Program-made: the position numbers and the translations under genes
The notes under the pieces: generated by a model
The model's database searches: none
What the model was told of the DNA's origin: nothing
The model's input: the letters and a program-made list of their open reading frames with translations, nothing else
In this document: positions 26,642 through 36,102 of the stretch, in pieces
Position numbering within the stretch: position 1 is the first letter of the stretch
How the letters are laid out: each line of letters begins with the position of its first letter
From: Dysgonomonas sp. 216
Lineage (GTDB): Bacteria > Bacteroidota > Bacteroidia > Bacteroidales > Dysgonomonadaceae
Reading direction: 5' to 3'
Length of the DNA stretch: 64,000 nt
Assembly: GCF_010501065.1 (NCBI RefSeq)
Contig: NZ_QVMM01000015.1
Span: 1 to 64,000, forward strand

Positions 26642-27325
26642 CTATTTTTTTAGATTTTTATAGATTGCTTCGGCAATAAAAAAATCCTCTTCCCAGTCGA
26701 TGTCGAAAGCATCTATTTCATTATTTTCGAACAGATATGGAGTTGCACCAATTCTGTCTTGCATGTTTTTATATATGTCGGTTCCTGCCAAAAATATACC
26801 ACTGTCTACTTCGAACAAAGGTTCTATAGTTTGTGTACGTGGCCATTTCTCTTTGTTACGATCGTAATTAACCGCTCCGTTTTTGTCCCAGATAAATGTA
26901 CGTAAAGACATGACCGACATAAGCGAATCGTTACTGCCCGACATTAAATTATCTTTGTAGATATTTATTGCCTTTTCGTATATTAGAGCATCTACAAAAG
27001 GAGATGTTACATGAGTCCACAAAACGGCTCCATCTGTGATAATAGTTGGGACATATTTCACTAAATCATCAGTTGAAGTCGACGACGTCGCTAAATGTTC
27101 GGGACGGCGATCTATTAATACCTTTCTGTTGTTCAGTTTTTTTGCTATATCTATTACTTCATCGTCGTTCGTCGATAAGACTATACTATCAATAGATTTA
27201 CATTCTATTAATTGATTCAGTTTTATTTTAAGCAGCCCTCCTTCTATACCGGCAAAAGGGCGGGTGTTTTTTTTAGGCACCCTCTCGCTTCCGGCTCTAC
27301 AAGGCAAAAATACTGTTATTTTCAT
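26642..27325 (-). CDS. Acylneuraminate cytidylyltransferase family (CMP-sugar synthetase)
   Basis: 227 residues with the family's nucleotide-binding LPCRAGSERVPKKNTRPFAG (about 7-26), then STNDDEVIDIAKK, RRPEHLATSSTSTDDLVKY and a C-terminal EIDAFDIDWEEDFFIAE (about 203-219), where Asp residues bind magnesium. Enzymes of this family join CMP to sialic, legionaminic or pseudaminic acid, KDO, or other acids. No neuB-type synthase is adjacent; instead a DRE-TIM aldolase is 12 bp upstream. The sugar acid is therefore unknown and could be unusual. Last gene of a three-gene operon. Confidence 0.85.
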   Translation of the reverse strand: MKITVFLPCRAGSERVPKKNTRPFAGIEGGLLKIKLNQLIECKSIDSIVLSTNDDEVIDIAKKLNNRKVLIDRRPEHLATSSTSTDDLVKYVPTIITDGAVLWTHVTSPFVDALIYEKAINIYKDNLMSGSNDSLMSVMSLRTFIWDKNGAVNYDRNKEKWPRTQTIEPLFEVDSGIFLAGTDIYKNMQDRIGATPYLFENNEIDAFDIDWEEDFFIAEAIYKNLKK

Positions 27326-27337
27326 CTATATGTATTT

Positions 27338-28897
27338 TTAGTCAGTTAATAATCCGAAAACGGACAGGTTTTTGATACCTTGGTATTTAGTAGCTGTTAT
27401 AGTTGCGATATTAATTCCCGGATTTTTATCAACAAACCTTGATAGCAGGTATTCGTTTTCGTGTGTAAGCATGCGTTCATTATCATTTATTGTGCCATCG
27501 TATCCATCATATCCTGCTATATATATGGTGTTTACTCCTAGTTCAATAATAGTTTGAAGGGCTAAAGCCGTATGAGAATCCTGATACAACGACGAGAATG
27601 TGATGTTGTTCAGTTCGAAGCTTTTATCTATCAATCTGTTCGGAACGTAGGTTCCCATTTTGCGTGGGTAGGGGGGGAGCACGCATGACATGATATCTAT
27701 ATTGAATCCTGCGAAAACTTTCTCCAACCGATGTCCTTCATTACCTACAAGACAGAAAAATTGCGGTATATCAATATCTTTGTAATAATCGGCATTTTTA
27801 CTGCTTGCATGTATTATACATATTTGTTTGTCTTTCAGTTTGTTTATAAATTGCTTTATAGGATTAGCTTTTGTTGCAGCCGAAGGTCCACCGCCTATAA
27901 TGAAGGCGTAATCAAACTTTTTTCTGCCAGCGTTAAATACCGGTAATTTTAAGTTGTCCCCTTTTTTATCCCGCATATTGTGTAGCGCCTGCAGTATACT
28001 GTTTATCGAATAAAAACGGCGTGTAACCCAATCCATAACATCTTTTTGTGGTAATGAGTTGAAACCCGAAACCATATAGGGCAAGTTGGTGCCCCATCCG
28101 TATTTTTCTCTTAATTTTTCAAAATCTGATACTGTAAGTCCTAAGCTGTTAAAATCGGTGTTAACACCTTCTTTCGAAGAAAGATAGGACAAAAGTAATT
28201 CTGTGCGCAGATTGCCAGCTCCTCGTCCCATTCCGCAGATAGTTGCATCTATAATATCACAACCACTTTCTATTGCCGATAAGGTGTTTGCAAAAGCCAG
28301 TTCAGTATTATTGTGCCCGTGGAATCCAACTTTACAGTGTAATATCTGTTTCATTCTTTTTGTTAGTTTTTCAACACCATCTGGAAACATTGCTCCAAAG
28401 GAGTCGACCATCGAAAAAGAATCTACCAAACCATTTAATGCTTTTACTTTATCTTCGAAACCGGGGTATTCGTCCCATTTTGACATATACATAACATTGA
28501 ACCCTACTTCGAAGCCCATTTCTTTTACTTCTTTGGCTATCAGGATAGCTTTATCCATATTTTTAGGGTCGACAGCCATTCGTATAATATCGACATGCCC
28601 GACACACGATGCCAAAAGCTTTGATGCATCGCCCGGATTTATTTCTTTCTCGTTAAGCATAATGCCTATCTTTTTCGATGGCATTTGTTTACGTGCTTCT
28701 TTAATAATGTAATCAGGGCAATAATTAAATTCACCTTTATATCCACCATCAATGACTAACGATCGATAGCCAATTTCGACATATGTTACAGGCAAATTCT
28801 CCATTGCCTGAAAATAATTGCTGACGAGAGGATAGTCGAAATCCCAATTAGTATAATAACCACCGTCTCTAAGCGTACAATCTAAAATCTCTATCAT
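27338..28897 (-). CDS. DRE-TIM aldolase fused to an MptE/DUF115-like domain
   Basis: 519 residues in two parts. Residues 1-300 are an HMGL-like TIM barrel with DCTLRDGG (6-13), FSMVDSFGAM (about 161-170) and the metal-binding HGHNN (193-197), like 4-hydroxy-2-oxovalerate aldolase and homocitrate-synthase relatives. Residues about 325-519 form a Rossmann-like domain starting AFIIGGGPS (331-339) with IYIAGYDGYDG near 467-477, resembling the MptE-like/DUF115 sugar-metabolism domain. The barrel could condense pyruvate or a related enol with an aldehyde to make a keto acid for the CMP-transferase. Start overlaps the upstream gene by 4 bp. Reaction inferred only. Confidence 0.7.
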   Translation of the reverse strand: MIEILDCTLRDGGYYTNWDFDYPLVSNYFQAMENLPVTYVEIGYRSLVIDGGYKGEFNYCPDYIIKEARKQMPSKKIGIMLNEKEINPGDASKLLASCVGHVDIIRMAVDPKNMDKAILIAKEVKEMGFEVGFNVMYMSKWDEYPGFEDKVKALNGLVDSFSMVDSFGAMFPDGVEKLTKRMKQILHCKVGFHGHNNTELAFANTLSAIESGCDIIDATICGMGRGAGNLRTELLLSYLSSKEGVNTDFNSLGLTVSDFEKLREKYGWGTNLPYMVSGFNSLPQKDVMDWVTRRFYSINSILQALHNMRDKKGDNLKLPVFNAGRKKFDYAFIIGGGPSAATKANPIKQFINKLKDKQICIIHASSKNADYYKDIDIPQFFCLVGNEGHRLEKVFAGFNIDIMSCVLPPYPRKMGTYVPNRLIDKSFELNNITFSSLYQDSHTALALQTIIELGVNTIYIAGYDGYDGTINDNERMLTHENEYLLSRFVDKNPGINIATITATKYQGIKNLSVFGLLTD

Positions 28898-30150
28898 AAT
28901 AATTGTGGATTAAAAACGTAACCTATAACTTTGGTTATGTCTTGCGTTATATCTTCTTTCGGAGCTTGTTTAAATATTTCAAGTTTTGTTTCGAACGATT
29001 CCATATCGTAAAACTTGTCATCCATACCATAAAATTCTTCATTCTCCATCTCTGTCCATCTCAAAGATATTTTTCCTAAAGCTAACGATTCGTAGTAAGC
29101 GGTTGTGTTTACAGCTATTGTGAAATCGACAAGGTCGGAATTTAATAGTTCTTGCACAGAATGTTCTTTTCCTAGAAATATCATACGATTTTTTACGTTT
29201 GCAAATTGCTTGTGGTCGGAGTCGAGCAGAAAAGGATGCTTTTTAAGGTAGAACAATATTTTATTGTCTTTTTGCTTTTCGTTATATTCGTTCAATAACT
29301 TCAACAATCTGTCATTCGTCTCGGTATATATACCTCTTCCTAGTAGTACAAGGCAGCGGGTAAACGATTGATTTATCTTATTTTCGGATATTCTGATGTC
29401 TTTATATTTAGGGTTCCCGAAAAGTATTAGTCGCTTGTGATCGATGCCTTTAGATGTAAGGTAGTCTATTGTAGATTGCCCCCAACACAAAAGTTTTTGA
29501 GAAATGAAATTATCAAAGTTTATATAGTCGAAAGGAAGAAAAAGTTTGAAATCGCAAAAAATACCATGTTGCAACGATATTGTTTCAATCTTCCGTTTAT
29601 TGAAGTATTCGGTTAACAAGCTTTCGTCCTTGTATGCCGAATTAAAACATATATAATGTTTTATTTGGGGCGTTTTATACTTCTCAACAAATCTTATCTG
29701 GTTGAATAGTTTCGTAAGTAGAGCCACCAAAAAAAGTTTTGTCATAAGGGTTTCTCCGGCTGACCTGAAAACAACAACTCTAAATGCTTTTATCAGATGT
29801 TTTAGGTAGAAGAAATTGAGAACAAAGAATTTTGTTACAGGTAATTCCGAAAGATCAATTACTTCTACATCTGCGTAATCATTTTTTGCTGCTTCTGCAA
29901 GTTCTTTATAATCACTTCTATTTATAAGATAAGTAATAACCGTATCGTGCTCTGATTCAAATATTTTGTGAAAATCTGAAGATTGCGTACTTAAATAAAA
30001 TTGTTTAAAAACATCCCGTGCCGATGGGTTTTCATCAGCAAATATATAATTGAGATAGCCGGGAACTAGTTTCTGCAAATTATACCCTTTGTAAGAGTAG
30101 TTTAATTTGTCTTTTAAAGTTTTATATCGTTTGTATAGTTTATTATCCAT
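28894..30150 (-). CDS. GT-B-like glycosyltransferase of a surface glycan
   Basis: 418 residues, cytoplasmic or membrane-peripheral. The N-terminal half contains a hydrophobic KFFVLNFFYLKHLI stretch; the middle has the turn ISLQHGIF (about 191-198) and LCWGQSTIDYLTSKG; the C-terminal half has RLILFGNPKY, CLVLLGRG, FYLKKHPF and a late NTTAYYESLALGK, the arrangement seen in GT-B enzymes and polysialyltransferase/CDP-glycerol transferase relatives that take CMP- or CDP-linked donors. With the CMP-sugar synthetase in the same operon, this is a candidate to transfer that sugar. The exact family could not be settled. Confidence 0.55.
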   Translation of the reverse strand: MDNKLYKRYKTLKDKLNYSYKGYNLQKLVPGYLNYIFADENPSARDVFKQFYLSTQSSDFHKIFESEHDTVITYLINRSDYKELAEAAKNDYADVEVIDLSELPVTKFFVLNFFYLKHLIKAFRVVVFRSAGETLMTKLFLVALLTKLFNQIRFVEKYKTPQIKHYICFNSAYKDESLLTEYFNKRKIETISLQHGIFCDFKLFLPFDYINFDNFISQKLLCWGQSTIDYLTSKGIDHKRLILFGNPKYKDIRISENKINQSFTRCLVLLGRGIYTETNDRLLKLLNEYNEKQKDNKILFYLKKHPFLLDSDHKQFANVKNRMIFLGKEHSVQELLNSDLVDFTIAVNTTAYYESLALGKISLRWTEMENEEFYGMDDKFYDMESFETKLEIFKQAPKEDITQDITKVIGYVFNPQLL

Positions 30151-30167
30151 TTTCCTGTTATTACTTA

Positions 30168-30175
30168 CAAAAGTA
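30168..30175 (-). promoter_or_regulatory. Possible -7 element of the aldolase operon
   Basis: Read leftward this is TACTTTTG, matching TAnnTTTG, 17 bp before the first ATG of the three-gene operon at 30150. No clear TTTG at the -33 distance. Confidence 0.35.
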
Positions 30176-30199
30176 AAGAAATGTCTTCATAAGCTGATG

Positions 30200-31465
30200 T
30201 CATTTCCCGAAAAATAGCTTCACGTTATTGTCTGATGGCGGCATATCCAGTTGCATGTATTCGGGCGATAAATCAATAGGCAGATCGGCTTCTTGGGCTA
30301 TTTCTTTTATTCTCAGGATGAGATCGTCATTTAGTTCTTCGTCGCCTTGCAGATGTAAGATTACGATTTCGCTACCAAGATCTGCAATTTTTTCAAGAAT
30401 GGCATCCGATGCAATTTTTAAATTACGTTCTCTTATTTTTTGCTTCACTATTTCTTTAGCCCATTGTTTCACATGCTTGCGTCCATCTTCCCAAAAATCC
30501 GGATTAGCTTCTACATCGGTTACGCGAAAGGTTTTAATGTCTAGAGCATCGTTAGTCATCTCTGCGATTCTGTACGAGAACGGATAAACTGATAATGCTC
30601 CTGTTTCAATGTCGTATAGTTTATTGCCTTTATCAGATTCGAATTCTGAAATGTCATTAGAATGAAAATGCCCAGTGAATATAAATTTAACTCCGTTATC
30701 AGCAAATAAAGAGGCAAGCCTTCGCCAATCGTCTACAAGGTATTGTGGAAAAATAAGATCCTGAAATATTATATGTTCGATTAATCCGTGGTGCATCAGG
30801 CCAATAACCTTCTTGTTTTTTTGTTTTGCCTGAGATAAAACTTCTGTTATCCACTGCTCTGTCGAAGGTTGTATATGCCCTGCTGTAATTGTTTGGTTAG
30901 TATATTCTTTATGTTTGTTCGAGTCTATTGCTAGTAACCACGTGTCGACTGTTAATTCGGCAACGTAGCTTAACGAGGTTGTATCTTTATATATGGCATC
31001 ATTATATCCACATTGCGAGTAAATGGTTTCGAATTCGGAAGCCGATATGTTTTCAACTTTGTAAGTTGTATTTTCTTTGAAGCCGATAGGGTTCGGCACA
31101 TTTATATCATGATTGCCCGGAATAACGTATATTTTGACACCTGCGTCGATAAGAGGTTGCAATTTTAATATAAATTCTTCATGGCTTTGCTTTTCTCCAT
31201 CCTTAGTCATATCGCCGGGAATGAGGAGTATATCGATTTTTCTATCATAAAAATCGGCTAAGGTTTTGTCTAATATAGCAGAGATGTCGGATATATTTCT
31301 TCCGGCAATTCGCTCATAGTTTTTATGTGCATTGCCTCCATCCGTTAGTTTCCCGGATAGATAATGCATATCGCTCATAATACCTATTGTAACGATTTCA
31401 GATTCTGTTACGGCACAGGACGACATACAAATAAAAAGGAATATGAGTTTGAGAAGATTTCTCAC
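30200..31465 (-). CDS. Metallophosphoesterase lipoprotein
   Basis: 421 residues from a GTG at 31465, chosen because it gives a lipoprotein signal (VRNLLKLIFLFICMSSC) and starts just after the stop of the upstream gene; the frame itself is open farther back. All calcineurin-type motifs are present: GIMSDMHYL, LLIPGDMTKDGE, YVIPGNHDIN, GLMHHGLIEH and FTGHFHSND, which bind two metal ions. A C-terminal helical extension follows from about residue 320. Related to CpdA-type cyclic nucleotide phosphodiesterases, but the signal places it outside the cytoplasm, so the substrate is unknown. Confidence 0.85.
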   Translation of the reverse strand: MRNLLKLIFLFICMSSCAVTESEIVTIGIMSDMHYLSGKLTDGGNAHKNYERIAGRNISDISAILDKTLADFYDRKIDILLIPGDMTKDGEKQSHEEFILKLQPLIDAGVKIYVIPGNHDINVPNPIGFKENTTYKVENISASEFETIYSQCGYNDAIYKDTTSLSYVAELTVDTWLLAIDSNKHKEYTNQTITAGHIQPSTEQWITEVLSQAKQKNKKVIGLMHHGLIEHIIFQDLIFPQYLVDDWRRLASLFADNGVKFIFTGHFHSNDISEFESDKGNKLYDIETGALSVYPFSYRIAEMTNDALDIKTFRVTDVEANPDFWEDGRKHVKQWAKEIVKQKIRERNLKIASDAILEKIADLGSEIVILHLQGDEELNDDLILRIKEIAQEADLPIDLSPEYMQLDMPPSDNNVKLFFGK

Positions 31466-31469
31466 GATA

Positions 31470-31706
31470 TTAGAAATTATTATAGTAAATCTCTTCTTCA
31501 ATATGTTGTATTTTGTCGTTCGTTTTACGTATGACCAGATAACCACATATAAATAGTATTATTGCAGCTAACAGAATAAGTGCTCCTCTTTGGATTGTTT
31601 CGGCTTGTCTTTTATATATGCCGGCTATTAGCATAATAAGTCCCAATAAACCCATCGCTCCTATAATATATTTTCCAATATCAATAAGGTCTAAAAGTAA
31701 ATCCAT
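31470..31706 (-). CDS. Small two-helix membrane protein (78 aa)
   Basis: Two hydrophobic helices (about 11-29 and 40-58) joined by a short basic loop (YKRQAETIQRG), with a charged tail (RKTNDKIQHIEEEIYYNNF). It ends 4 bp before the preferred start of the phosphoesterase gene, so the two are likely co-transcribed. No family recognised; a membrane role is the only supported statement. Confidence 0.65.
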   Translation of the reverse strand: MDLLLDLIDIGKYIIGAMGLLGLIMLIAGIYKRQAETIQRGALILLAAIILFICGYLVIRKTNDKIQHIEEEIYYNNF

Positions 31707-31797
31707 AATGTTATAAGTAAATATCGTACCTGTAAAGGTACTAATATTTTTTTATTCTTTTAGCAGGTCTGTCTTAAAGCTATTTTTAGATATAAAA

Positions 31798-31826
31798 CCC
31801 GATTATCTGTTCTACAAATAACCGGG
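31798..31826 (-). terminator. Terminator after exbD
   Basis: CCCGATTAT (31798-31806) pairs with ATAACCGGG (31818-31826) with one A-C mismatch. Read leftward, TTTTATAT follows. It lies 35 bp beyond the exbD stop. Confidence 0.6.
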
Positions 31827-31861
31827 CTTCTGTGATATATAAATCAAGTTCAGATTGAGTA

Positions 31862-32272
31862 CTATTTATCCTTCTCGGTAAATAACGCCATTTTAACCTG
31901 TAGCTTATTACCTATGTCAATAACATCAATAACATCTTGTATTGTTAAAGTCTTATCGGCTTGTAACAAAACGTTGAACTCTTCATTTTCTGCCTTACTA
32001 GCTAGTTTGGCAGCTAAAAGTGGTTCTATTTCGTCGAATGTTACTGCCTGATCGTCTATCGCATATTGACGGTCGGCTGTGATATAAACGATAATTGATT
32101 TTTTTATCAGGACATTTTCGGATGTTGCAGACTTGGGTAATACCACACGTATAGCCGCGGGAGTTACCATTGTTGATATGATGAGAAAGAACAGTAGCAG
32201 GAAGAACATAATATCATTCAGCGATGATGTATATACTTCTGCACTTCTGGTTTTCCGACGTTCTATTTTCAT
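31862..32272 (-). CDS. exbD: ExbD/TolR family biopolymer transport protein
   Basis: 136 residues: a short basic cytoplasmic N-terminus (KIERRKTRSAEVYTSSLND), one TM helix (about 20-38, IMFFLLLFFLIISTM) with the conserved Asp20 just at its start, and a periplasmic domain (about 45-136) with ILLQADKTLTIQDVIDVIDIGN-like order. Works with the ExbB-type channel 5 bp upstream to use the proton gradient. No tonB gene is adjacent, so it may serve TonB encoded elsewhere, or a Tol/gliding-type machine. Confidence 0.85.
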   Translation of the reverse strand: MKIERRKTRSAEVYTSSLNDIMFFLLLFFLIISTMVTPAAIRVVLPKSATSENVLIKKSIIVYITADRQYAIDDQAVTFDEIEPLLAAKLASKAENEEFNVLLQADKTLTIQDVIDVIDIGNKLQVKMALFTEKDK

Positions 32273-32277
32273 GTTTC

Positions 32278-32997
32278 TTACTCTTTTCCTGTTTGTTCTG
32301 ATTTGCGGGCAGCTTTGATGGCTTTTAATGCATCATTTCCTGCTTTCTCCATATTAACAACAGCCCTGTCAATACGTCCGTTTAGTATATAGAATCCTGA
32401 ATAAGCAACAATACCAACTAATAACCCTGCTCCCGAACAAATCATCTTTTGGTAAAGCCCATCTGATATGTTTGCTATATTCAGGTCGTTAGTCATCGAT
32501 ATATTATAAAATATCAATATTACTCCAAATATTGTACCAAGGAACCCGAGCATAGGTGCAATAGATGCTGTAATTCCTAAATAATTCATTCCTCTTTCAA
32601 GAAAAGATAATTGTTGGCGTGCTTCTATCTGCATTGCATCCTCAATATCTTTTTCGGTATTGTTTATTTCTTTTAGCCCTGCGGCTATAACTTTGCCCGA
32701 TGCATAAGGGCGTTCGAGACAAAAGCGAAGGGCTTTGTCTGTTTTATTTTCTGATATGAGTTCGATAACCCGAGACATCCATATCGAATCGTTTTTACCC
32801 ATGCGGCTGATAGCTAACCATCGCTCTATAATCAAGTATATAGCTAATAGCGACAATAAAAAGATAGGTAATAAAATCCATCCTCCTTTTAATACTAAGC
32901 TGAAATAAGAAGTACCTTCAGCGGGAACAGCTTCTGCTGTTTCTGTTAATTGAGCTGTAGCCGCTTGTGTGGCTTGAAGTAAAACAAATAGGTTCAT
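32278..32997 (-). CDS. exbB: MotA/TolQ/ExbB family proton channel
   Basis: 239 residues with three TM helices (about 35-57, 140-165, 183-207), preceded by an Ala/Thr/Glu-rich N-terminal stretch. The family motif is visible as GLLTASIAPMLGFLGTI-like ITASIAPMLGFLGTIFGV (about 146-163) and GLLVGIVAYSGFYIL. It forms the channel that, with ExbD, energises outer-membrane work. Cotranscribed with exbD and separated from nuoN upstream by a strong terminator. Confidence 0.88.
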   Translation of the reverse strand: MNLFVLLQATQAATAQLTETAEAVPAEGTSYFSLVLKGGWILLPIFLLSLLAIYLIIERWLAISRMGKNDSIWMSRVIELISENKTDKALRFCLERPYASGKVIAAGLKEINNTEKDIEDAMQIEARQQLSFLERGMNYLGITASIAPMLGFLGTIFGVILIFYNISMTNDLNIANISDGLYQKMICSGAGLLVGIVAYSGFYILNGRIDRAVVNMEKAGNDALKAIKAARKSEQTGKE

Positions 32998-33036
32998 AAG
33001 TTGAATTCAGGTGATACTTGTGAATTATTAAAATGC

Positions 33037-33084
33037 AAAAATCGACAAGATAGATGAATAAACATTACTACATTGTCGATTTTT
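33037..33084 (-). terminator. Terminator at the end of the nuo operon
   Basis: A perfect 12-bp stem (33037-33048 with 33073-33084) with a 24-base loop, 40 bp after the nuoN stop. It separates the complex I operon from exbB. Confidence 0.65.
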
Positions 33085-33123
33085 AAAGAATATTGTTATT
33101 TTTTAAGTACGAACGTCATTTTC

Positions 33124-34557
33124 TTACATCCCGAAACTAACAGAACTGATAAATTCATATATGCAGCTAACCAAGCCGACAGCTCCGATGCCTATCATCG
33201 AAAATACAAGTGATGTTTTCAGATAGCTATCGGTTTTAAGAGTTTCGATAGGAGAATTGTTTTTATTAATAAACATAGCCTTCACTACCAATAGGTAATA
33301 ATAAAGCGATATTATTGTGTTTAGGAATGCCAATATAACAATAACTATACTTGCTACGCTTCCATTCTCCATTGCTGCGATAAATACAAACATTTTGCTG
33401 AAGAATCCTGCAGTAAACGGAATACCTCCCAGCGAGAACATTGCTATCATCATTGCAAGCGACAGTTTAGGATTTGTATGGTATAGCCCGTTATAATCGT
33501 CCATGTTAACTTTGCCTGTTTTATCTTCGATGGCAGATATTACACCGAAAGCAGCCATGTTTGAAAATACATAAACAAGAATGTAGTATATCGAAGCAGA
33601 CATTCCCAACGCTGTTCCTGTGTATACACTCAACATAATATAACCTGCCTGCGATATTGATGAGAATGCGAGGAAGCGTTTCATGTTTTTTTGGCGAAGG
33701 GCAAATAAATTACCTACAGTTATAGTAAGTAAGATAATAATCCAAAGGATTACATACCAAACTTCGGACAAAATAGGGAATACATGATATAGAATTGCCA
33801 TCAGGGCAAAAACCGAAGCTCCTTTTGATATAGTTGACAAATAAAGAGTAACATTTGTAGGAGCTCCTTCGTAAACATCGGGTGCCCACATGTGGAACGG
33901 AACAAGCGATATTTTAAAGAATAATCCTGATAGGAAGAATATCATCGCCATTATTGTTAAAGGCCCGAATGTAAGGGTCGTCACAATGTCGCTAAAGTAA
34001 AGCGACCCACATGCCCCATATAGGAACGATATTCCGAACAACATTACAGCCGACGAGAATACTGCATTGAATATATATTTTGCCCCTGCTTCGGCAGAGT
34101 GATGTGTGTACTTGTCGAATGCGACTAGTGCTGCGATTGGTAAAGAAGCGGTTTCTAATCCGATGAAGAATAACAGGAAGTGTCCCGAAGAAATCATCAG
34201 ATACATACCTAATAAAGTAAGGATTGTAAGCATAAAATATTCGCCCCGCTTATGTATCGATTCGGGTTTCGACAGCCACGAGTTAGCCTGCAAAAAGATG
34301 AGGAATACACCTACATTTAAAATGCATTTAACCGTTCCTCTAGCCATATCGGCAATATACATACCTGCAAATTTCTCACCTGTCTCTTTCAGTACTGTGA
34401 AACAAAATACCGTATGTGCTAGAAACAACAGGCATGCTACGGGGAAATAGTATTTTTTAGCGTTGTCTGAAGCAAACAAATCGTACAATATAAGTATTAG
34501 AAATACCACTATGAGCGATAATTCGGGCTTCATCAACAAATAATTACTTAAATCCAT
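33124..34557 (-). CDS. nuoN: NADH-quinone oxidoreductase subunit N
   Basis: 477 residues, about 14 TM helices, an antiporter-like proton-pumping subunit of complex I. The hallmark PFHMWAPDVYEGAPTNVTLYLSTISKG lies at about 218-244 and FSSISQAGYIM at about 300-310. Last gene of the nuo operon; the downstream terminator lies 40 bp on. Its leader carries the A-rich element shared with other nuo genes (ATAAAAATATAAG just before ATG). Confidence 0.96.
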   Translation of the reverse strand: MDLSNYLLMKPELSLIVVFLILILYDLFASDNAKKYYFPVACLLFLAHTVFCFTVLKETGEKFAGMYIADMARGTVKCILNVGVFLIFLQANSWLSKPESIHKRGEYFMLTILTLLGMYLMISSGHFLLFFIGLETASLPIAALVAFDKYTHHSAEAGAKYIFNAVFSSAVMLFGISFLYGACGSLYFSDIVTTLTFGPLTIMAMIFFLSGLFFKISLVPFHMWAPDVYEGAPTNVTLYLSTISKGASVFALMAILYHVFPILSEVWYVILWIIILLTITVGNLFALRQKNMKRFLAFSSISQAGYIMLSVYTGTALGMSASIYYILVYVFSNMAAFGVISAIEDKTGKVNMDDYNGLYHTNPKLSLAMMIAMFSLGGIPFTAGFFSKMFVFIAAMENGSVASIVIVILAFLNTIISLYYYLLVVKAMFINKNNSPIETLKTDSYLKTSLVFSMIGIGAVGLVSCIYEFISSVSFGM

Positions 34558-34600
34558 CTTATATTTTTATTTTATATTTTTCAAAAACAATAATCTAATC

Positions 34601-36070
34601 TTAATTCAGGCTTGAACTGATAAGGTCGGAAATCCATCCGGGGAATAACCCCATTCCGGCAACACATATAATAAGCCCTACAACGGCAACTTTTTCGTGC
34701 CAAACTGCATCGGTCAGTTCAAGATGATGCTCGTCCACTACTTTGCCATAAAGTATTTTACCTACAACTTTCAGAATGTAAACTGCTGTTATAACAATAG
34801 AAGCACATGCCATAATTGTAAGCACACGGTGGAATGTATCCTGATGTTGGAACGAACCTACGAAGATTGTCATTTCGGCAACAAAACCACTTAATCCGGG
34901 TAACCCCAACGATGCCAAACCGGCAATAACATATGCAACAGATAAGAAAGGCATAATTTTCATCAATCCTCCTAGCTCTCGGATATCACGGGTATGTGTT
35001 CTTCCGTAAATCATACCGATAAGGGCAAAGAAAAGAGCTGTCATTAATCCATGCGAAAGCATTTGCATTACCGCACCTGTGGTAGCAGTCTGATTCATCA
35101 TTAAAATAGCAAACAATACCAGCCCGCAATGGCTAACAGAAGAGTAAGCATTTATATATTTCAAATCGTTTTGAGCAATGGCTCCAAAAGCTCCATACAC
35201 TACACTTATGCCTGTAAGTATGAGGAATATCCACGAAAGTTCGTTTGCTGCCTCAGGCATAAGTTTCATGGCTATGCGGAAACATCCGTAGCCTCCTAAT
35301 TTCATTAATACACCTGCGTGAAGCATCGAAACGGCAGTTGGCGCAGAAGCGTGACCGTCGGGCGACCAAGTGTGAAATGGAAATAATGCACCAAGAACAC
35401 CAAAACCTACAAACGTAAGCGGAAATATCCAATACTGAGCCGACAATGGAATAGCTGCATTTTGTGCAACCTCAAGTATATTAAATGTATAATCGCCTGT
35501 TGTTGACGAATTGAAATAAATACCTAGCAAACCAACGAACAAGAATGCCGAACCACCCATCAACATCAGGGTAAGTTTCATGGCAGAGTATTCTTTACGT
35601 CCTGTTCCCCACAACCCGATAAGCAAGTACATTGGTATAAGTGCTATTTCGTAAAAGAAGAACATTGTAAACATGTCTATCGAAATGAAGAAGCCATAGA
35701 CCCCTGTAGCTAGTAATGTTAACCACATGAAGAAGTCTTTGGTCAGCGGTTTCAAGTTCCACGATGCGAATGTCCCTGTAAACACAATTATCGAAGTCAG
35801 CAATAACATGATAACCGATATGCCGTCTACTCCTATAGCATAATGTATATTAAGCGACTTGAACCATACAACATCACGTATAAACAACATTTCGGCTGTG
35901 TTTCCTGCGCTACGTTCAGCATAGAACATGTATAGCAGAACCAATGTCAGAATTAACTCTATTGTTGCCCCGATAACGGCAACTGTCCTTACTTGTTTAA
36001 TATTGCGGCAAGGTATAAATGCCAGCAGCATTAAAACGGGAACAAGAACTAACGATGATAGAATATCCAT
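34601..36070 (-). CDS. nuoM: NADH-quinone oxidoreductase subunit M
   Basis: 489 residues, 14 TM helices, second antiporter-like subunit. Diagnostic segments are HYAIGVDGISVIMLLLTSI (about 76-94), FFFYEIALIPMYLLIGLWG (Glu in the proton path), FPFHTWSPDGHASAPTAVSMLHAGVLMKLGGYG (about 228-260, split motifs) and YSSVSHCGLVL. The same A-rich leader element occurs about 10 bp farther upstream than in nuoN. Gap to nuoN is 43 bp. Confidence 0.97.
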   Translation of the reverse strand: MDILSSLVLVPVLMLLAFIPCRNIKQVRTVAVIGATIELILTLVLLYMFYAERSAGNTAEMLFIRDVVWFKSLNIHYAIGVDGISVIMLLLTSIIVFTGTFASWNLKPLTKDFFMWLTLLATGVYGFFISIDMFTMFFFYEIALIPMYLLIGLWGTGRKEYSAMKLTLMLMGGSAFLFVGLLGIYFNSSTTGDYTFNILEVAQNAAIPLSAQYWIFPLTFVGFGVLGALFPFHTWSPDGHASAPTAVSMLHAGVLMKLGGYGCFRIAMKLMPEAANELSWIFLILTGISVVYGAFGAIAQNDLKYINAYSSVSHCGLVLFAILMMNQTATTGAVMQMLSHGLMTALFFALIGMIYGRTHTRDIRELGGLMKIMPFLSVAYVIAGLASLGLPGLSGFVAEMTIFVGSFQHQDTFHRVLTIMACASIVITAVYILKVVGKILYGKVVDEHHLELTDAVWHEKVAVVGLIICVAGMGLFPGWISDLISSSLN

Positions 36071-36102
36071 TTTATATAATATCTTATATTTTTACTATTC
36101 GG

